A stretch of DNA of 64,000 nucleotides from JBOFDK01 sp051646925 (GTDB lineage: Bacteria; Bacillota; Clostridia; Lachnospirales; Cellulosilyticaceae), in the NCBI GenBank assembly GCA_051646925.1, contig JBOFDK010000086.1:49452-113451 (forward strand). Direction: 5' to 3'. Positions 52,757 through 60,665 of the stretch are shown here, one piece after another; position 1 is the first letter of the stretch, and every line of letters begins with the position of its first letter. Below the pieces are notes generated by a model that saw only the letters and a list, made by a program, of their open reading frames with translations, did no database searches and was not told the origin of the DNA. Position numbers and translations under genes: made by a program.

Positions 52757-53644
52757 ATGAATAATATTACACTTATTACAGATACATCAAGTGATTTACC
52801 AGCATCTATTGTTGAGCAATTTAACATTACTCAAATTCCATTCTATGTTTCTTTTGATCAAGTTAAATATGAAAAAGAAATTGTTGAATTATCACTTGCT
52901 GATTTTTACAAGCGTATGCGTGCTGAAAAAGCATTTCCAAAAACATCTTTACCATCAATTAACGATTATTATGAAGTTTTTGAACCATTAGCAAAACAAC
53001 AAAAAGAAATTATTTGTGTATGTTTATCATCACATTTTAGTGGTTCTTATAACTCGGCAGTAAATGCCCGTGAACTTATATTAGAAAATTATCCAGATAC
53101 AAAAATTGAAATTATTAATTCTTTAAATGCTACTGCTGGTCAAGGTTTATTGGTTTGCGAAATTGCTCGTATGATTCAAGATAATATTAGTTTTGATCGC
53201 ATTCTAGAAATCATTCCTCAACTAATTCAAAAATCAAGAATTTTCTTTTTTGTTGATACTCTTGATTATTTAGAAAATGGTGGTCGTATAGGAAAAGCTT
53301 CTGCACTTCTTGGCACTATGCTAAATGTAAAGCCTCTACTATACCTTGAAGAAGGACTTTTATATCCTGCTGCCAAAGTACGTGGTAAGAAAAAAGCTTT
53401 TGCAAAAGTTTTCGAACTTGTTAAAGATTATGTTAAAACAAACCCTGAAAACTATCGTTTTGCTATAGCTCATGCGGACAACCTTGACTATGCTAACGAT
53501 ATGAATCAAGGTCTAATTGACCAAGTTGGAGCAACTATTGAAACTCCTTATTCTTTAATCGGTACTACTATCGGTGTTAATACAGGTCCTGACGTTTCTG
53601 GTATTTGTATTATTCCAAAATACACAACATTAATAAATAATTAA
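52757..53644 (+). CDS. DegV family fatty acid-binding protein
   Basis: A 295-residue protein of the DegV/FakB type that holds a fatty acid for phosphorylation by FakA. Features are ITLITDTSSDLPASIVEQFN at the N-terminus, FPKTSLPSINDYYEVFE, CVCLSSHFSGSYNSAVNARE, the FFVDTLDYLENGGRIGKASA segment and a C-terminal IGVNTGPDVSGIC. The phosphate/lipid-head residues in TSLPS and GPD are intact. GGGAGGTG site. The kinase FakA is not in the window. Confidence 0.93.
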   Translation: MNNITLITDTSSDLPASIVEQFNITQIPFYVSFDQVKYEKEIVELSLADFYKRMRAEKAFPKTSLPSINDYYEVFEPLAKQQKEIICVCLSSHFSGSYNSAVNARELILENYPDTKIEIINSLNATAGQGLLVCEIARMIQDNISFDRILEIIPQLIQKSRIFFFVDTLDYLENGGRIGKASALLGTMLNVKPLLYLEEGLLYPAAKVRGKKKAFAKVFELVKDYVKTNPENYRFAIAHADNLDYANDMNQGLIDQVGATIETPYSLIGTTIGVNTGPDVSGICIIPKYTTLINN

Positions 53645-53653
53645 TAGTGTAAT

Positions 53654-53696
53654 AAAAAAGCCATCAAACTATTTTTATAGTATGATGGCTTTTTTT
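53654..53696. terminator. Bidirectional terminator after degV
   Basis: Arms AAAAAAGCCATCA / TGATGGCTTTTTT with inner ACTAT/ATAGT pairing. Followed by a pentamer repeat. Confidence 0.9.
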
Positions 53697-53723
53697 ATTA
53701 ATTTAATTTAATTTAATTTAATT
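53697..53723. repeat. Short AATTT pentamer repeat
   Basis: About five copies of the 5-bp unit AATTT run between the terminator and the stop codon of the convergent membrane protein gene. Confidence 0.85.
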
Positions 53724-54408
53724 ATCTATCTATTTTTTTAACTATTGTGTTTTTAAAAACATATGTAATTGCAATAAATGTAAAAATTTCACTTAATGTA
53801 AATGGTGGAAATATTGTAGGTATTTTCGTTAAAAAACTTAACCCATCAATTGTTAGAGCAATAAGTGCTAATACAATGATAAAGTACTGACTTCTTAACT
53901 GACTATGTTTATATGTAAACCAGCCTATTACACACATTAATGCTATAAATACAACATAACTTCCTTGTAATACACTAAGTACAGTTTTCCATGGTTCTAG
54001 AAGTTCTAATACATATCCACCTGATTTGCTCATTTGAATCACTGTAGGTTGCTTAATAATTAATACAATATACCCAACAATCCATGGCGTAAAGTAAAGT
54101 AAAAATTTTCCATATTGTATTCTTTCACGTAAATATGGTGTCATATACCATACGGCCAAAGCTAGTGGAACTGTTAGACCTATACTTGTTGCTAAATAAA
54201 AATATCTTAGAGCTTCTAATTGCCCTAAAGTTGGATGCCCACCATATACTATTAGCGTTAAATACCTCATCATAGAAAACGCACACATTATAGTTACTAT
54301 CCAGTTCATTACTTTGTACTTTGTTTTCCTTACTTCAATTATTGTCCCCATTAAAACAACAATTGCACTTAAATATAATACTATCAACATAAAATATATC
54401 ATATTCAT
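53722..54408 (-). CDS. Multi-helix membrane protein (7TM sensor-like)
   Basis: ATG 54408 is chosen, six bases after AGGAGGTG. The 228 residues form seven predicted helices (IYFMLIVLYLSAIVVLMGTI first, FIVLALIALTIDGLSFL-type late). The layout, with short loops and SMMRYLTLIVYGG, resembles the 7TM sensor half of some histidine kinases, but no kinase domain follows. I do not know the family. No partner gene is adjacent. Confidence 0.65.
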   Translation of the reverse strand: MNMIYFMLIVLYLSAIVVLMGTIIEVRKTKYKVMNWIVTIMCAFSMMRYLTLIVYGGHPTLGQLEALRYFYLATSIGLTVPLALAVWYMTPYLRERIQYGKFLLYFTPWIVGYIVLIIKQPTVIQMSKSGGYVLELLEPWKTVLSVLQGSYVVFIALMCVIGWFTYKHSQLRSQYFIIVLALIALTIDGLSFLTKIPTIFPPFTLSEIFTFIAITYVFKNTIVKKIDR

Positions 54409-54497
54409 ACAATCACCTCCTATATAACAATCGTATGCATAAGACAAGTTTTTAGAACATTAATAAGCTAAAAAAAAGATGCCTATTGGCATCTTTT

Positions 54498-55355
54498 TTA
54501 AGCTTTGCTTAATTCATGAAGGTAAGTTACAGCTTGAAGTGCCGCTGTTGTTCCTTGCCCACCTGCTTTAGCAACTTGAAATGGTTTTCCAGTACAATCT
54601 CCTGCTGCGTAAACCCCCTTCATATTGGTTTCCATATATTGATTAACTTTAATTGCATTATTTTCAAATTCTAATCCTTTTAACAGTTGACCTGTCGGTA
54701 TACTCTCTTTAATAATAAATACACCACTAACATCTAATGTTTTATTTTCAAGTTTTAATTTACTTACTATACCCTCACCTAAAATTGATACAGGTTTCTC
54801 TTTAATTACTTCTACATTACTACCTAGTTCACCTATTTTTGCATACATTGGTATATAATATACTTTTTCACAAATCTCACTTAAATATTGAACATCTTCT
54901 TCTGAATGTACTGTATCACCAATAACAGCAACTTTTTTGTCTCTGTAAAGTTGACCATCACACGTTGCGCAATAACTTACTCCACGCCCTAAAAATACTT
55001 CTTCCCCTGGTAAAAGTTTAGCTTTTGTAATACCATTTGCTAAAATAACTGTTCTTGCTTCAATGAATTCATTTTCTACATTTAGAGTATAGTAATCGCC
55101 CATAGGAAATATTTCTAATACTTTTTTATTTTCAATTGTTACACCCATTTCTAATGCATGCTCTACAAATTTTTTCATCATTTCTTTCCCAGTTACACCA
55201 TGCATACCGATATAATTATCAATACGCTCTGCTTTATATATGTAACTTGTAGAATAATCATTTCCAAATATTTTTACATCTTTATTTCTAATTTTTGCAT
55301 TAATAGCTGCTGATAAACCAGCAGGTCCTGACCCAATAATCGCAATTTCTAACAT
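54498..55355 (-). CDS. Thioredoxin reductase-like flavoprotein
   Basis: A 285-residue NAD(P)H:disulfide oxidoreductase. It has the FAD motif IAIIGSGPAGLSAAINAKIR, the redox pair in GVSYCATCDGQLY (near 130), the second nucleotide site KVAVIGD and the C-terminal GVYAAGDCTGKPFQVAKAGG. The NAD(P)-binding motif is VIGDTVHSEED, without the usual GxGxxG/A ending, and the protein is about 20 residues shorter than TrxB. No thioredoxin gene is adjacent; ferredoxin-linked relatives exist in Clostridia, so the electron donor is open. AAGGAG site. Confidence 0.85.
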   Translation of the reverse strand: MLEIAIIGSGPAGLSAAINAKIRNKDVKIFGNDYSTSYIYKAERIDNYIGMHGVTGKEMMKKFVEHALEMGVTIENKKVLEIFPMGDYYTLNVENEFIEARTVILANGITKAKLLPGEEVFLGRGVSYCATCDGQLYRDKKVAVIGDTVHSEEDVQYLSEICEKVYYIPMYAKIGELGSNVEVIKEKPVSILGEGIVSKLKLENKTLDVSGVFIIKESIPTGQLLKGLEFENNAIKVNQYMETNMKGVYAAGDCTGKPFQVAKAGGQGTTAALQAVTYLHELSKA

Positions 55356-55434
55356 GTTTTTTCTCCTTTTTTACAGCGTATGTGATAATATATTTTTCTT
55401 ATTCTATGTTAATATATACCTCATCATACCGATT

Positions 55435-56310
55435 CTATACATTTTTTTTAAATATTTCACTACATAATTGACAAGCTGTAGGCGCTGCTGCAATACCACC
55501 AAGAGCTGTTTCTCTAAGTTCTATAGGCATACTTCGACCTACCTTATACATAGCTTCTACCGTTTCATCAAAAGGTACTATATGCCTTACGCCTGCTAAC
55601 GTCATTTCAGCACTAATCATCGCATTAGATGCCCCCATACCATTTCTTTTTTGACATGGCGCTTCAACTAATCCTGCTATAGGATCACATACTAATCCCA
55701 ATATATTTGTCAATGCTGTACTCGCTGCATCAAGGCACTGCTCTGGGCTTCCTCCAAATAATTCTACAATTGCAGATGCGGCCATTGCTGATGCTGCGCC
55801 AACTTCTGCTTGGCAACCGCCTTCCGCTCCTGAAACTGTTGCATTACGTGTTATAAGATAGCCTATAGCGCCTGCATTAAGTAGGCCTTTATGAACTATC
55901 TTATCATCCCACTCATTATCTTCTTGTAACGCTACTAAAACACCTGGTAATACACCTGATGACCCAGCTGTTGGCGCTGCAACTATAAGTCCCATAGATG
56001 CATTCACCTCTAACACACCCATAGCATAACTTACCGCTCTAGACATTAACTCTCCGCAAACAGATTTATTTCGGTTATTATATATTTTTTTAGACTCTCC
56101 GCCTACTAAACCACCCATAGATTTAAGTTCTTCCCCTAATGCACGTTTTACAGCATTTTTCATAATATCATAGGCATGTTCTATTTGTTTATTAATTACA
56201 CATTCATCCATATTAAAAATCGTTTGTTCTCTTTTAAACATCGCTTCTGAAATAGAAATATTATTTTCTTTACATAATTCTAGTAATTCTTCACCTGTCC
56301 TAAAATTCAT
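55435..56310 (-). CDS. sdaAA: L-serine dehydratase, alpha subunit
   Basis: The catalytic half of the oxygen-sensitive Fe-S enzyme that converts serine to pyruvate and ammonia. The 291 residues include AAPTAGSSGVLPGVLVAL, VSGAEGGCQAEVGAASAM, GLVCDPIAGLVEAPCQKRNG and a C-terminal CQLCSEIF; these cysteines ligate the cluster. AAAGGA site. It follows the beta subunit by 15 bp. Confidence 0.94.
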   Translation of the reverse strand: MNFRTGEELLELCKENNISISEAMFKREQTIFNMDECVINKQIEHAYDIMKNAVKRALGEELKSMGGLVGGESKKIYNNRNKSVCGELMSRAVSYAMGVLEVNASMGLIVAAPTAGSSGVLPGVLVALQEDNEWDDKIVHKGLLNAGAIGYLITRNATVSGAEGGCQAEVGAASAMAASAIVELFGGSPEQCLDAASTALTNILGLVCDPIAGLVEAPCQKRNGMGASNAMISAEMTLAGVRHIVPFDETVEAMYKVGRSMPIELRETALGGIAAAPTACQLCSEIFKKNV

Positions 56311-56325
56311 TACTATTTATCCTTT

Positions 56326-56997
56326 CTATATTTCTTTGATGATTTTTACATTTATAATATGTTCATTCTTATTTATTTCTTTTATAATCAATTTATCAAT
56401 AACTTCGTCAATTTCAATCATTGTATATGCAAAACTTCCTTTGCTCTCTCTATACAATTTCATAAATGCAATATTTACACCAAATTTTGCTAGTACCTCT
56501 GTTATATGTGCAACAATTCCCGGCTTATCTTGCTGCTTAATAACAATTGTTGTATACTCACCAGTAAACTCTACATTTACACCATTAATTTGCTCAATAC
56601 GAATATTTCCACCACCGATAGAGGCTCCTTTTACAATTGTCATATCCCCTGCATCGTCCGTCGCAATAATTTCAACTGTATTTGGATGCGCCTCCACATT
56701 ACTTTCAGTCGGTACAAATAAATATTCTAAACTACATCTGCTCGCTATTAAAAATGCTTCTCGTATACTTTCATCTTCAGTGCTCATCCCTAAAATACCG
56801 GCAACTAATGCTTTGTCTGTCCCATGCCCTTTATATGTATGTGCAAAAGAACCATATAATATAAAAGTTACTTTTTTAATTGGTCGTTCTATTAATTTAT
56901 GAACCATTCGTGCAATTCTTAATGCACCGGCTGTATGTGAGCTTGAAGGCCCTATCATATTTGGCCCGATAACATCAAACAAGCTGATTTCTTTCAT
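56326..56997 (-). CDS. sdaAB: L-serine dehydratase, beta subunit
   Basis: A 223-residue partner of SdaAA. The N-terminus has the conserved FDVIGPNMIGPSSSHTAGAL with the phosphate/serine-binding motif. The C-terminal 75 residues form an ACT domain (TTIVIKQQDKPGIVAHITEV), a usual site for serine regulation. First gene of sdaAB-sdaAA. Confidence 0.94.
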   Translation of the reverse strand: MKEISLFDVIGPNMIGPSSSHTAGALRIARMVHKLIERPIKKVTFILYGSFAHTYKGHGTDKALVAGILGMSTEDESIREAFLIASRCSLEYLFVPTESNVEAHPNTVEIIATDDAGDMTIVKGASIGGGNIRIEQINGVNVEFTGEYTTIVIKQQDKPGIVAHITEVLAKFGVNIAFMKLYRESKGSFAYTMIEIDEVIDKLIIKEINKNEHIINVKIIKEI

Positions 56998-57122
56998 ATC
57001 CTATGCCTCATTTCATCATTATTCTATATTTATCTATTATACATAATATACCCATTTAAATACAAATTATTTTATATTAGATTTTATAAATTCTAAAATT
57101 AAAATTATTTTTTGATGTACAT

Positions 57123-57173
57123 AAAAAAAAGAGTCTTAAAAATCTTCACATTAGATTTTAGGACTCTTTTTTT
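57123..57173. terminator. Terminator after tRNA-Thr
   Basis: Arms AAAAGAGTC-AAAATCT and AGATTTT-GGACTCTTTT with flanking runs, placed just beyond the 3' end of the tRNA. Confidence 0.8.
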
Positions 57174-57178
57174 ATATA

Positions 57179-57251
57179 AGCTGTTAACCGGAATCGAACC
57201 GGTGACCTCTACACTACCAATGTAGTGCACTACCGACTGTGCTATAACAGC
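57179..57251 (-). tRNA. tRNA-Thr (GGT)
   Basis: The minus strand folds as a cloverleaf: acceptor GCTGTTA/TAACAGC, anticodon stem CTACA/TGTAG with loop TTGGTAG (anticodon GGT), and T-arm ACCGG-TTCGATT-CCGGT. CCA is not encoded. The D-arm GCAC...GTGC is normal. It stands alone, followed by a terminator. Confidence 0.92.
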
Positions 57252-57337
57252 AACTCTAGAACATTATAACATAATCAAAAATGATGTCAATATAATTTCG
57301 TCAATAGTGTTTTGACCTTTTATGTAGTTTTTATACG

Positions 57338-57460
57338 TTATTTTTCAAATTCTTCTTCATATCCACATTTCGTACACCAATAACCTGTAACTTCACCTTT
57401 TTCACAATCTACTTGCTCACACCAATCTATAATACTTGCACATTTTGGACACTGATTCAT
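57338..57460 (-). CDS. Mini zinc-ribbon protein
   Basis: A 40-residue protein from ATG 57460; the AAAGGGGTG site lies upstream, and the longer frame would place this site inside the coding region. It has two CxxC knuckles (MNQCPKCASIIDWCEQV, then GYWCTKCGYEEEFEK) and two more cysteines. It should fold around one zinc. No function known. Confidence 0.65.
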   Translation of the reverse strand: MNQCPKCASIIDWCEQVDCEKGEVTGYWCTKCGYEEEFEK

Positions 57461-57580
57461 ATTATTTTCACCCCTTTGTGTTTTTTCCTTTTTTAGTGTA
57501 TCATTTTCAGATAGAACTGTAAATAATAGTTCCAAACATTATACTTATGTAAAATTTACACTATAAGGAGTATCACCTGA

Positions 57581-58183
57581 ATGCTTAACAAAAAAATCAT
57601 CAATATTTTTCTTTTAATTATGCTCGGCTCATCTATTTTGGCTTTCGGTATGTATAATTTTAATTTTCAAAATAATATTACTGAAGGTGGCGTTCTCGGC
57701 CTTTTATTGTTTTGCAAAAACATATGGAATATTTCTCCTTCGACTACAAGTATCATAATCGACTTTACTGCATTTGCTATTGGTAGTCATTTTTTCGGAA
57801 AAAGTTTTTTAATATATTCATTAAGTGCAACTTTATTCTTTTCAACTTTTTATTCTTTTTTTGAATCTATAGGATTTATTGTTCCCAATTTAGAACATAA
57901 TATGCTTCTATCTACTGTATTATCAGGTCTTTTTGTCGGTATCGGTGTTGGCATAATCGTTCGTTATGGTGGTGCTTCTGGTGGTGATGATGTTATAGCT
58001 CTTATCGTTTCAAAACTAACTTCTGTACAAATAAAGTGGGTTTATCTAGTTTTAGATTGTTTAGTTCTTTTGCTTTCTTTAGCATATTTACCTGTTAGTC
58101 AAATTTTTTGGTCATTTTTCGCCGTATTTATAAGCGGTCAAGTTATAAGTATTATTTATAATTTACCTCGTAAATTAATATAA
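57581..58183 (+). CDS. YitT-family membrane protein
   Basis: A 200-residue protein with five predicted helices and the conserved loop RYGGASGGDDVIALIVSKLT (near 127-146) of the YitT/YczE group, plus TEGGVLGLLLFCKNIWNISP near 30. Members of unknown transport role are common in Firmicutes. The C-terminal DUF2179 domain of full YitT proteins is absent. AAGGAG site. It lies opposite to the readout of the c-di-GMP riboswitch. Confidence 0.82.
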   Translation: MLNKKIINIFLLIMLGSSILAFGMYNFNFQNNITEGGVLGLLLFCKNIWNISPSTTSIIIDFTAFAIGSHFFGKSFLIYSLSATLFFSTFYSFFESIGFIVPNLEHNMLLSTVLSGLFVGIGVGIIVRYGGASGGDDVIALIVSKLTSVQIKWVYLVLDCLVLLLSLAYLPVSQIFWSFFAVFISGQVISIIYNLPRKLI

Positions 58184-58224
58184 AAAAAGCCAATCTTTAT
58201 ACGCACATAAAGATTGGCTTTTTT
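58183..58224. terminator. Bidirectional terminator between the YitT-like gene and the riboswitch
   Basis: Arms AAGCCAATCTTTAT / ATAAAGATTGGCTT with a 6-nt loop between A and T runs. It can end both the plus-strand YitT-like transcript and a minus-strand transcript from the riboswitch promoter. Confidence 0.92.
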
Positions 58225-58330
58225 CTATATTTGGGGAGTTTAGCTAATTTTATAGAGGGAATTATTTTTTATAATTTTACCAATAAGTAATACATTATAT
58301 ATTACTTATTTTTCGCAAAAAGTGATTCAC

Positions 58331-58412
58331 TTTTGCAACTGGCTAGTATAGTGTAAACACCTTAACCCCTATAGCTTTGCGTCATTAGATTTCTCTAATT
58401 TTGCCTTTAATA
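58331..58412 (-). promoter_or_regulatory. Cyclic di-GMP-I (GEMM-I) riboswitch aptamer
   Basis: The minus strand has the aptamer parts in order: AAAGGCAAA, a P2 hairpin TTAGA-GAAA-TCTAA with the GNRA tetraloop, the invariant GACGCAAAGC, the tetraloop-receptor strand TATAGGGGTTAAGG, a P3 stem GTGT/ACAC, and TAGCCAGTTGC closing P1. P1 is short (GCAA/TTGC). A hairpin GCAAAAGTG-AAT-CACTTTTTGC (58336-58315) overlaps the 3' strand of P1 and is a candidate for switching. No ORF follows on this strand before the terminator at 58183-58224. Confidence 0.85.
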
Positions 58413-58424
58413 ACTTTCCTTTAC

Positions 58425-58453
58425 ACTATACTCCATTATCCATTTATTGTCAA
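58425..58453 (-). promoter_or_regulatory. Promoter of the riboswitch RNA
   Basis: Minus strand TTGACA (58453-58448), a 17-nt spacer and TATAGT (58430-58425). The start would be near 58418, just before the aptamer. It begins ten bases after the sigH stop, so the riboswitch RNA need not depend on sigH transcription. Confidence 0.7.
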
Positions 58454-58462
58454 TAATTTTTG

Positions 58463-59107
58463 CTATTTTTTTTGACTTCGGTTTATCTTTTCACTTGCTT
58501 TTCGTTTAATCCGTTGTAATGCATTATCAATTGATTTTACTGATTTATGCATTACATCTGCAATTTCATTATAATTTTGCCCCTGTATATGCAGCGCTAG
58601 TACTTTCAATTCAAACTCACTTAATGTTTCTTTCATATGTGTTTGAAATCTTGCTACATCTTCTTTACCTATCATTACTGTTTCTGGATTTTCTTGCTCA
58701 TCCCCTCTTAGTAAATCCATTAACGTTATCGATTCATCTTCTTCTCCTACAATAGGCGAATCCAATGATATACTCGTATTGAGAGGAATATGTTTTTGAC
58801 GCGTAGCTGTCTTAAATGCCGTACTAATTTGCCTTACTACACATAGCGTTGCAAATGATTTAAATGTTGCATCTTTATTTGGATTATAATCACAAATCGC
58901 TTTAAATAACCCAATCATACCTTCTTGAATAAGATCTTCTTTATCCGCTCCTATAAAAAAATTAGATTTAATTTTTTTACGAACAAATTTTTTGTATCGT
59001 TGCACTAAAACTTCAATCGCTTCTGCATCATGATGTCGATATATTTCGATCAATTCCTCATCTTCCAAATCTTCATATGTCTGTATGATAAGGTTTTTAT
59101 TTTCCAC
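58463..59107 (-). CDS. sigH: RNA polymerase sigma-H factor
   Basis: Drives the transition to stationary phase and sporulation. The 214 residues show region 2 (VLVQRYKKFVRKKIKSNFFI, then GADKEDLIQEGMIGLFKAIC and FATLCVVRQISTAFKTATRQ) and region 4 (LSEFELKVLALHIQGQNYNE, IADVMHKSVKSIDNALQRIK). The start is GTG behind AAAGGGG. The neighbours rlmB, mrnC, cysS and cysE give the same order as around Bacillus sigH, which confirms the name. Confidence 0.94.
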   Translation of the reverse strand: MENKNLIIQTYEDLEDEELIEIYRHHDAEAIEVLVQRYKKFVRKKIKSNFFIGADKEDLIQEGMIGLFKAICDYNPNKDATFKSFATLCVVRQISTAFKTATRQKHIPLNTSISLDSPIVGEEDESITLMDLLRGDEQENPETVMIGKEDVARFQTHMKETLSEFELKVLALHIQGQNYNEIADVMHKSVKSIDNALQRIKRKASEKINRSQKK

Positions 59108-59140
59108 ACGACCGCCCCTTTAATATATCATTTTTTAAAA

Positions 59141-60214
59141 CTAAAAATTACGTTGTCTAACTACTTCGTAAGCTAATATACTTGCAGCTACTGATGCATT
59201 AAGAGATGTTACTTTTCCATACATTGGAATACTAACTACAAAGTCACATTTATTTCGTACATTTCTTGAAATGCCATCGCCTTCACTACCAATTACTATT
59301 CCTATCGGTCCTTTCATATTATCTTGATAAATAATAGAACCGTCCATATCCGCACACGCTACCCATATACCTTTAGATTTAAGTTCTTCTATAGTTTGTG
59401 CAATATTTGCAACTTTAGCTACTTTCATATATTCTATTGCACCTGCTGAAGATTTTGCTACTGTAGCTGTTAATCCAACCGCACGTCTTTTTGCAATAAT
59501 AATACCATGTACTCCTGCATTATGCGCTGAACGTATAATAGCACCTAAATTATGTGGGTCTTGAATATTTTCTAAAATTAAAATAAAAGGGTCTTCACCT
59601 TTTTCTTTTGCATCATTTAAAATCTCATCTACTGTTACATAATCTCTAAGTGAAACATATGCTACAACACCTTGGTGCTTTTCCATCATACAGATTTCAT
59701 CTAATTTTGTTCTTGGTGTTTCTTGAATTAAAATCCCTTTTGATTTTGCTTCTCCAATAATTTTTTTGATTGAACCTTCGTTTTCACCAGATTGTATATA
59801 AATTTTTTCTATAGAACGTCCTGATTTCAAAATTTCTATAACCGCGTTACGCCCATATACGATATTTTCATCTATTTCTTTTTTCTCTTCAACTTCTTGC
59901 GTTTCTTTTTTATATCTATCTTCTCTAGTGAAATTTGATTTTGCAAACCTATCTTCTCTACTAAAATTTGATTTTGCAAATCTGTCTTCTTTATTAGTTC
60001 CTGGTTTTGCAAATCTATCTTCTTTATTAAATCCTGGCTTTGCAAATCTATCTTCTTTATTAAATCCTGGCTTTGCAAATTTATCTTCTTTATTAAATCC
60101 TGGTTTTGAATAATTTTTTCCTTTGTAGTTGTTTGGTTTTGAATATGTTTTTGGTTTTTGGTCACCAGTTGTTTGTTCATTACGTGCTTCTTTTTTATCT
60201 CTTTGTTCATTCAT
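59141..60214 (-). CDS. rlmB: 23S rRNA 2'-O-methyltransferase RlmB with repeat-rich N-terminus
   Basis: A SpoU-class methyltransferase modifying the 23S rRNA. The 357 residues exceed the usual 245-250. Residues from about 120 hold the normal enzyme: YGRNAVIEILKSGRSIEKIY, LENIQDPHNLGAIIRSAHNA, GIVIGSEGDGISRNVRNKCD and SIPMYGKVTSLNASVAASIL, the trefoil-knot SAM site. Residues 1-110 are Lys/Asn/Arg-rich and contain six 11-residue repeats of type GFNKEDRFAKP. That basic tail may aid RNA binding (inference). 17 bp after mrnC. Confidence 0.9.
   Translation of the reverse strand: MNEQRDKKEARNEQTTGDQKPKTYSKPNNYKGKNYSKPGFNKEDKFAKPGFNKEDRFAKPGFNKEDRFAKPGTNKEDRFAKSNFSREDRFAKSNFTREDRYKKETQEVEEKKEIDENIVYGRNAVIEILKSGRSIEKIYIQSGENEGSIKKIIGEAKSKGILIQETPRTKLDEICMMEKHQGVVAYVSLRDYVTVDEILNDAKEKGEDPFILILENIQDPHNLGAIIRSAHNAGVHGIIIAKRRAVGLTATVAKSSAGAIEYMKVAKVANIAQTIEELKSKGIWVACADMDGSIIYQDNMKGPIGIVIGSEGDGISRNVRNKCDFVVSIPMYGKVTSLNASVAASILAYEVVRQRNF
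59930..60120 (-). repeat. 33-bp coding tandem repeats in rlmB
   Basis: About six consecutive 33-bp units code for the GFNKEDRFAKP-type repeats; the upstream (higher-coordinate) units are nearly identical and those nearest the enzyme domain more diverged (SNFSREDRFAK, SNFTREDRYKK). Confidence 0.9.
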
Positions 60215-60231
60215 AAGTTTATACGCCCCTT

Positions 60232-60660
60232 TTAGTCGTTAAGTCCATTAATACCTTTTTGAATTAATTCTTGAATACGGTCTATTTGACCATCTATATA
60301 CAAATATCCAATTAATGCTTCTAGTCCTGTTGCATGCCGATATTCACTGACATCGGCATTTTTAGGAACTGAAACACTTTTTGCATTTCTTCCACGTCTA
60401 AGTACTTGTTGTTCTTCTTCAGTTAATAGTGATTCGATAACATGATACACTTTTGATTGAGCTGACGCCCGTACCATATCTCTTGTCGCTTTATGCAATT
60501 TATTTACAGGTGCATTGCCCTTACTAATTATATATGTTCTTACGTACATCTCATATACTCCATCGCCTATATATGCAAGTGCTAGTGGCGAATAAGTATT
60601 TGCTTTATGTTTCATCTGAAAACTTAAATTTTCTAGTAACTCATCCATCTGTTTGCTCAT
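60232..60660 (-). CDS. mrnC: Mini-ribonuclease III
   Basis: Matures 23S rRNA. The 142 residues are an RNase III catalytic domain without the dsRNA-binding domain. It has SPLALAYIGDGVYEMYVRTY with the metal Asp, VRASAQSKVYHVIE, LRRGRNAKS and ATGLEALIGYLYIDG with the second acidic residue. It starts 3 bp after the cysS stop with no real ribosome site, so coupling to cysS is likely. Confidence 0.94.
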   Translation of the reverse strand: MSKQMDELLENLSFQMKHKANTYSPLALAYIGDGVYEMYVRTYIISKGNAPVNKLHKATRDMVRASAQSKVYHVIESLLTEEEQQVLRRGRNAKSVSVPKNADVSEYRHATGLEALIGYLYIDGQIDRIQELIQKGINGLND

Positions 60661-60665
60661 TTTTT

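Noticed and set aside
59930..60120. Possible CRISPR array (regular repeats)
   Set aside because: The 33-bp units are contiguous without unique spacers and encode peptide repeats; no cas genes are present. The same holds for 45609-45740.
59872..60210. A second repeat-containing frame overlapping the rlmB N-terminus
   Set aside because: It is the frame-shifted reading of the 33-bp repeats; the RlmB frame continues into a conserved enzyme.
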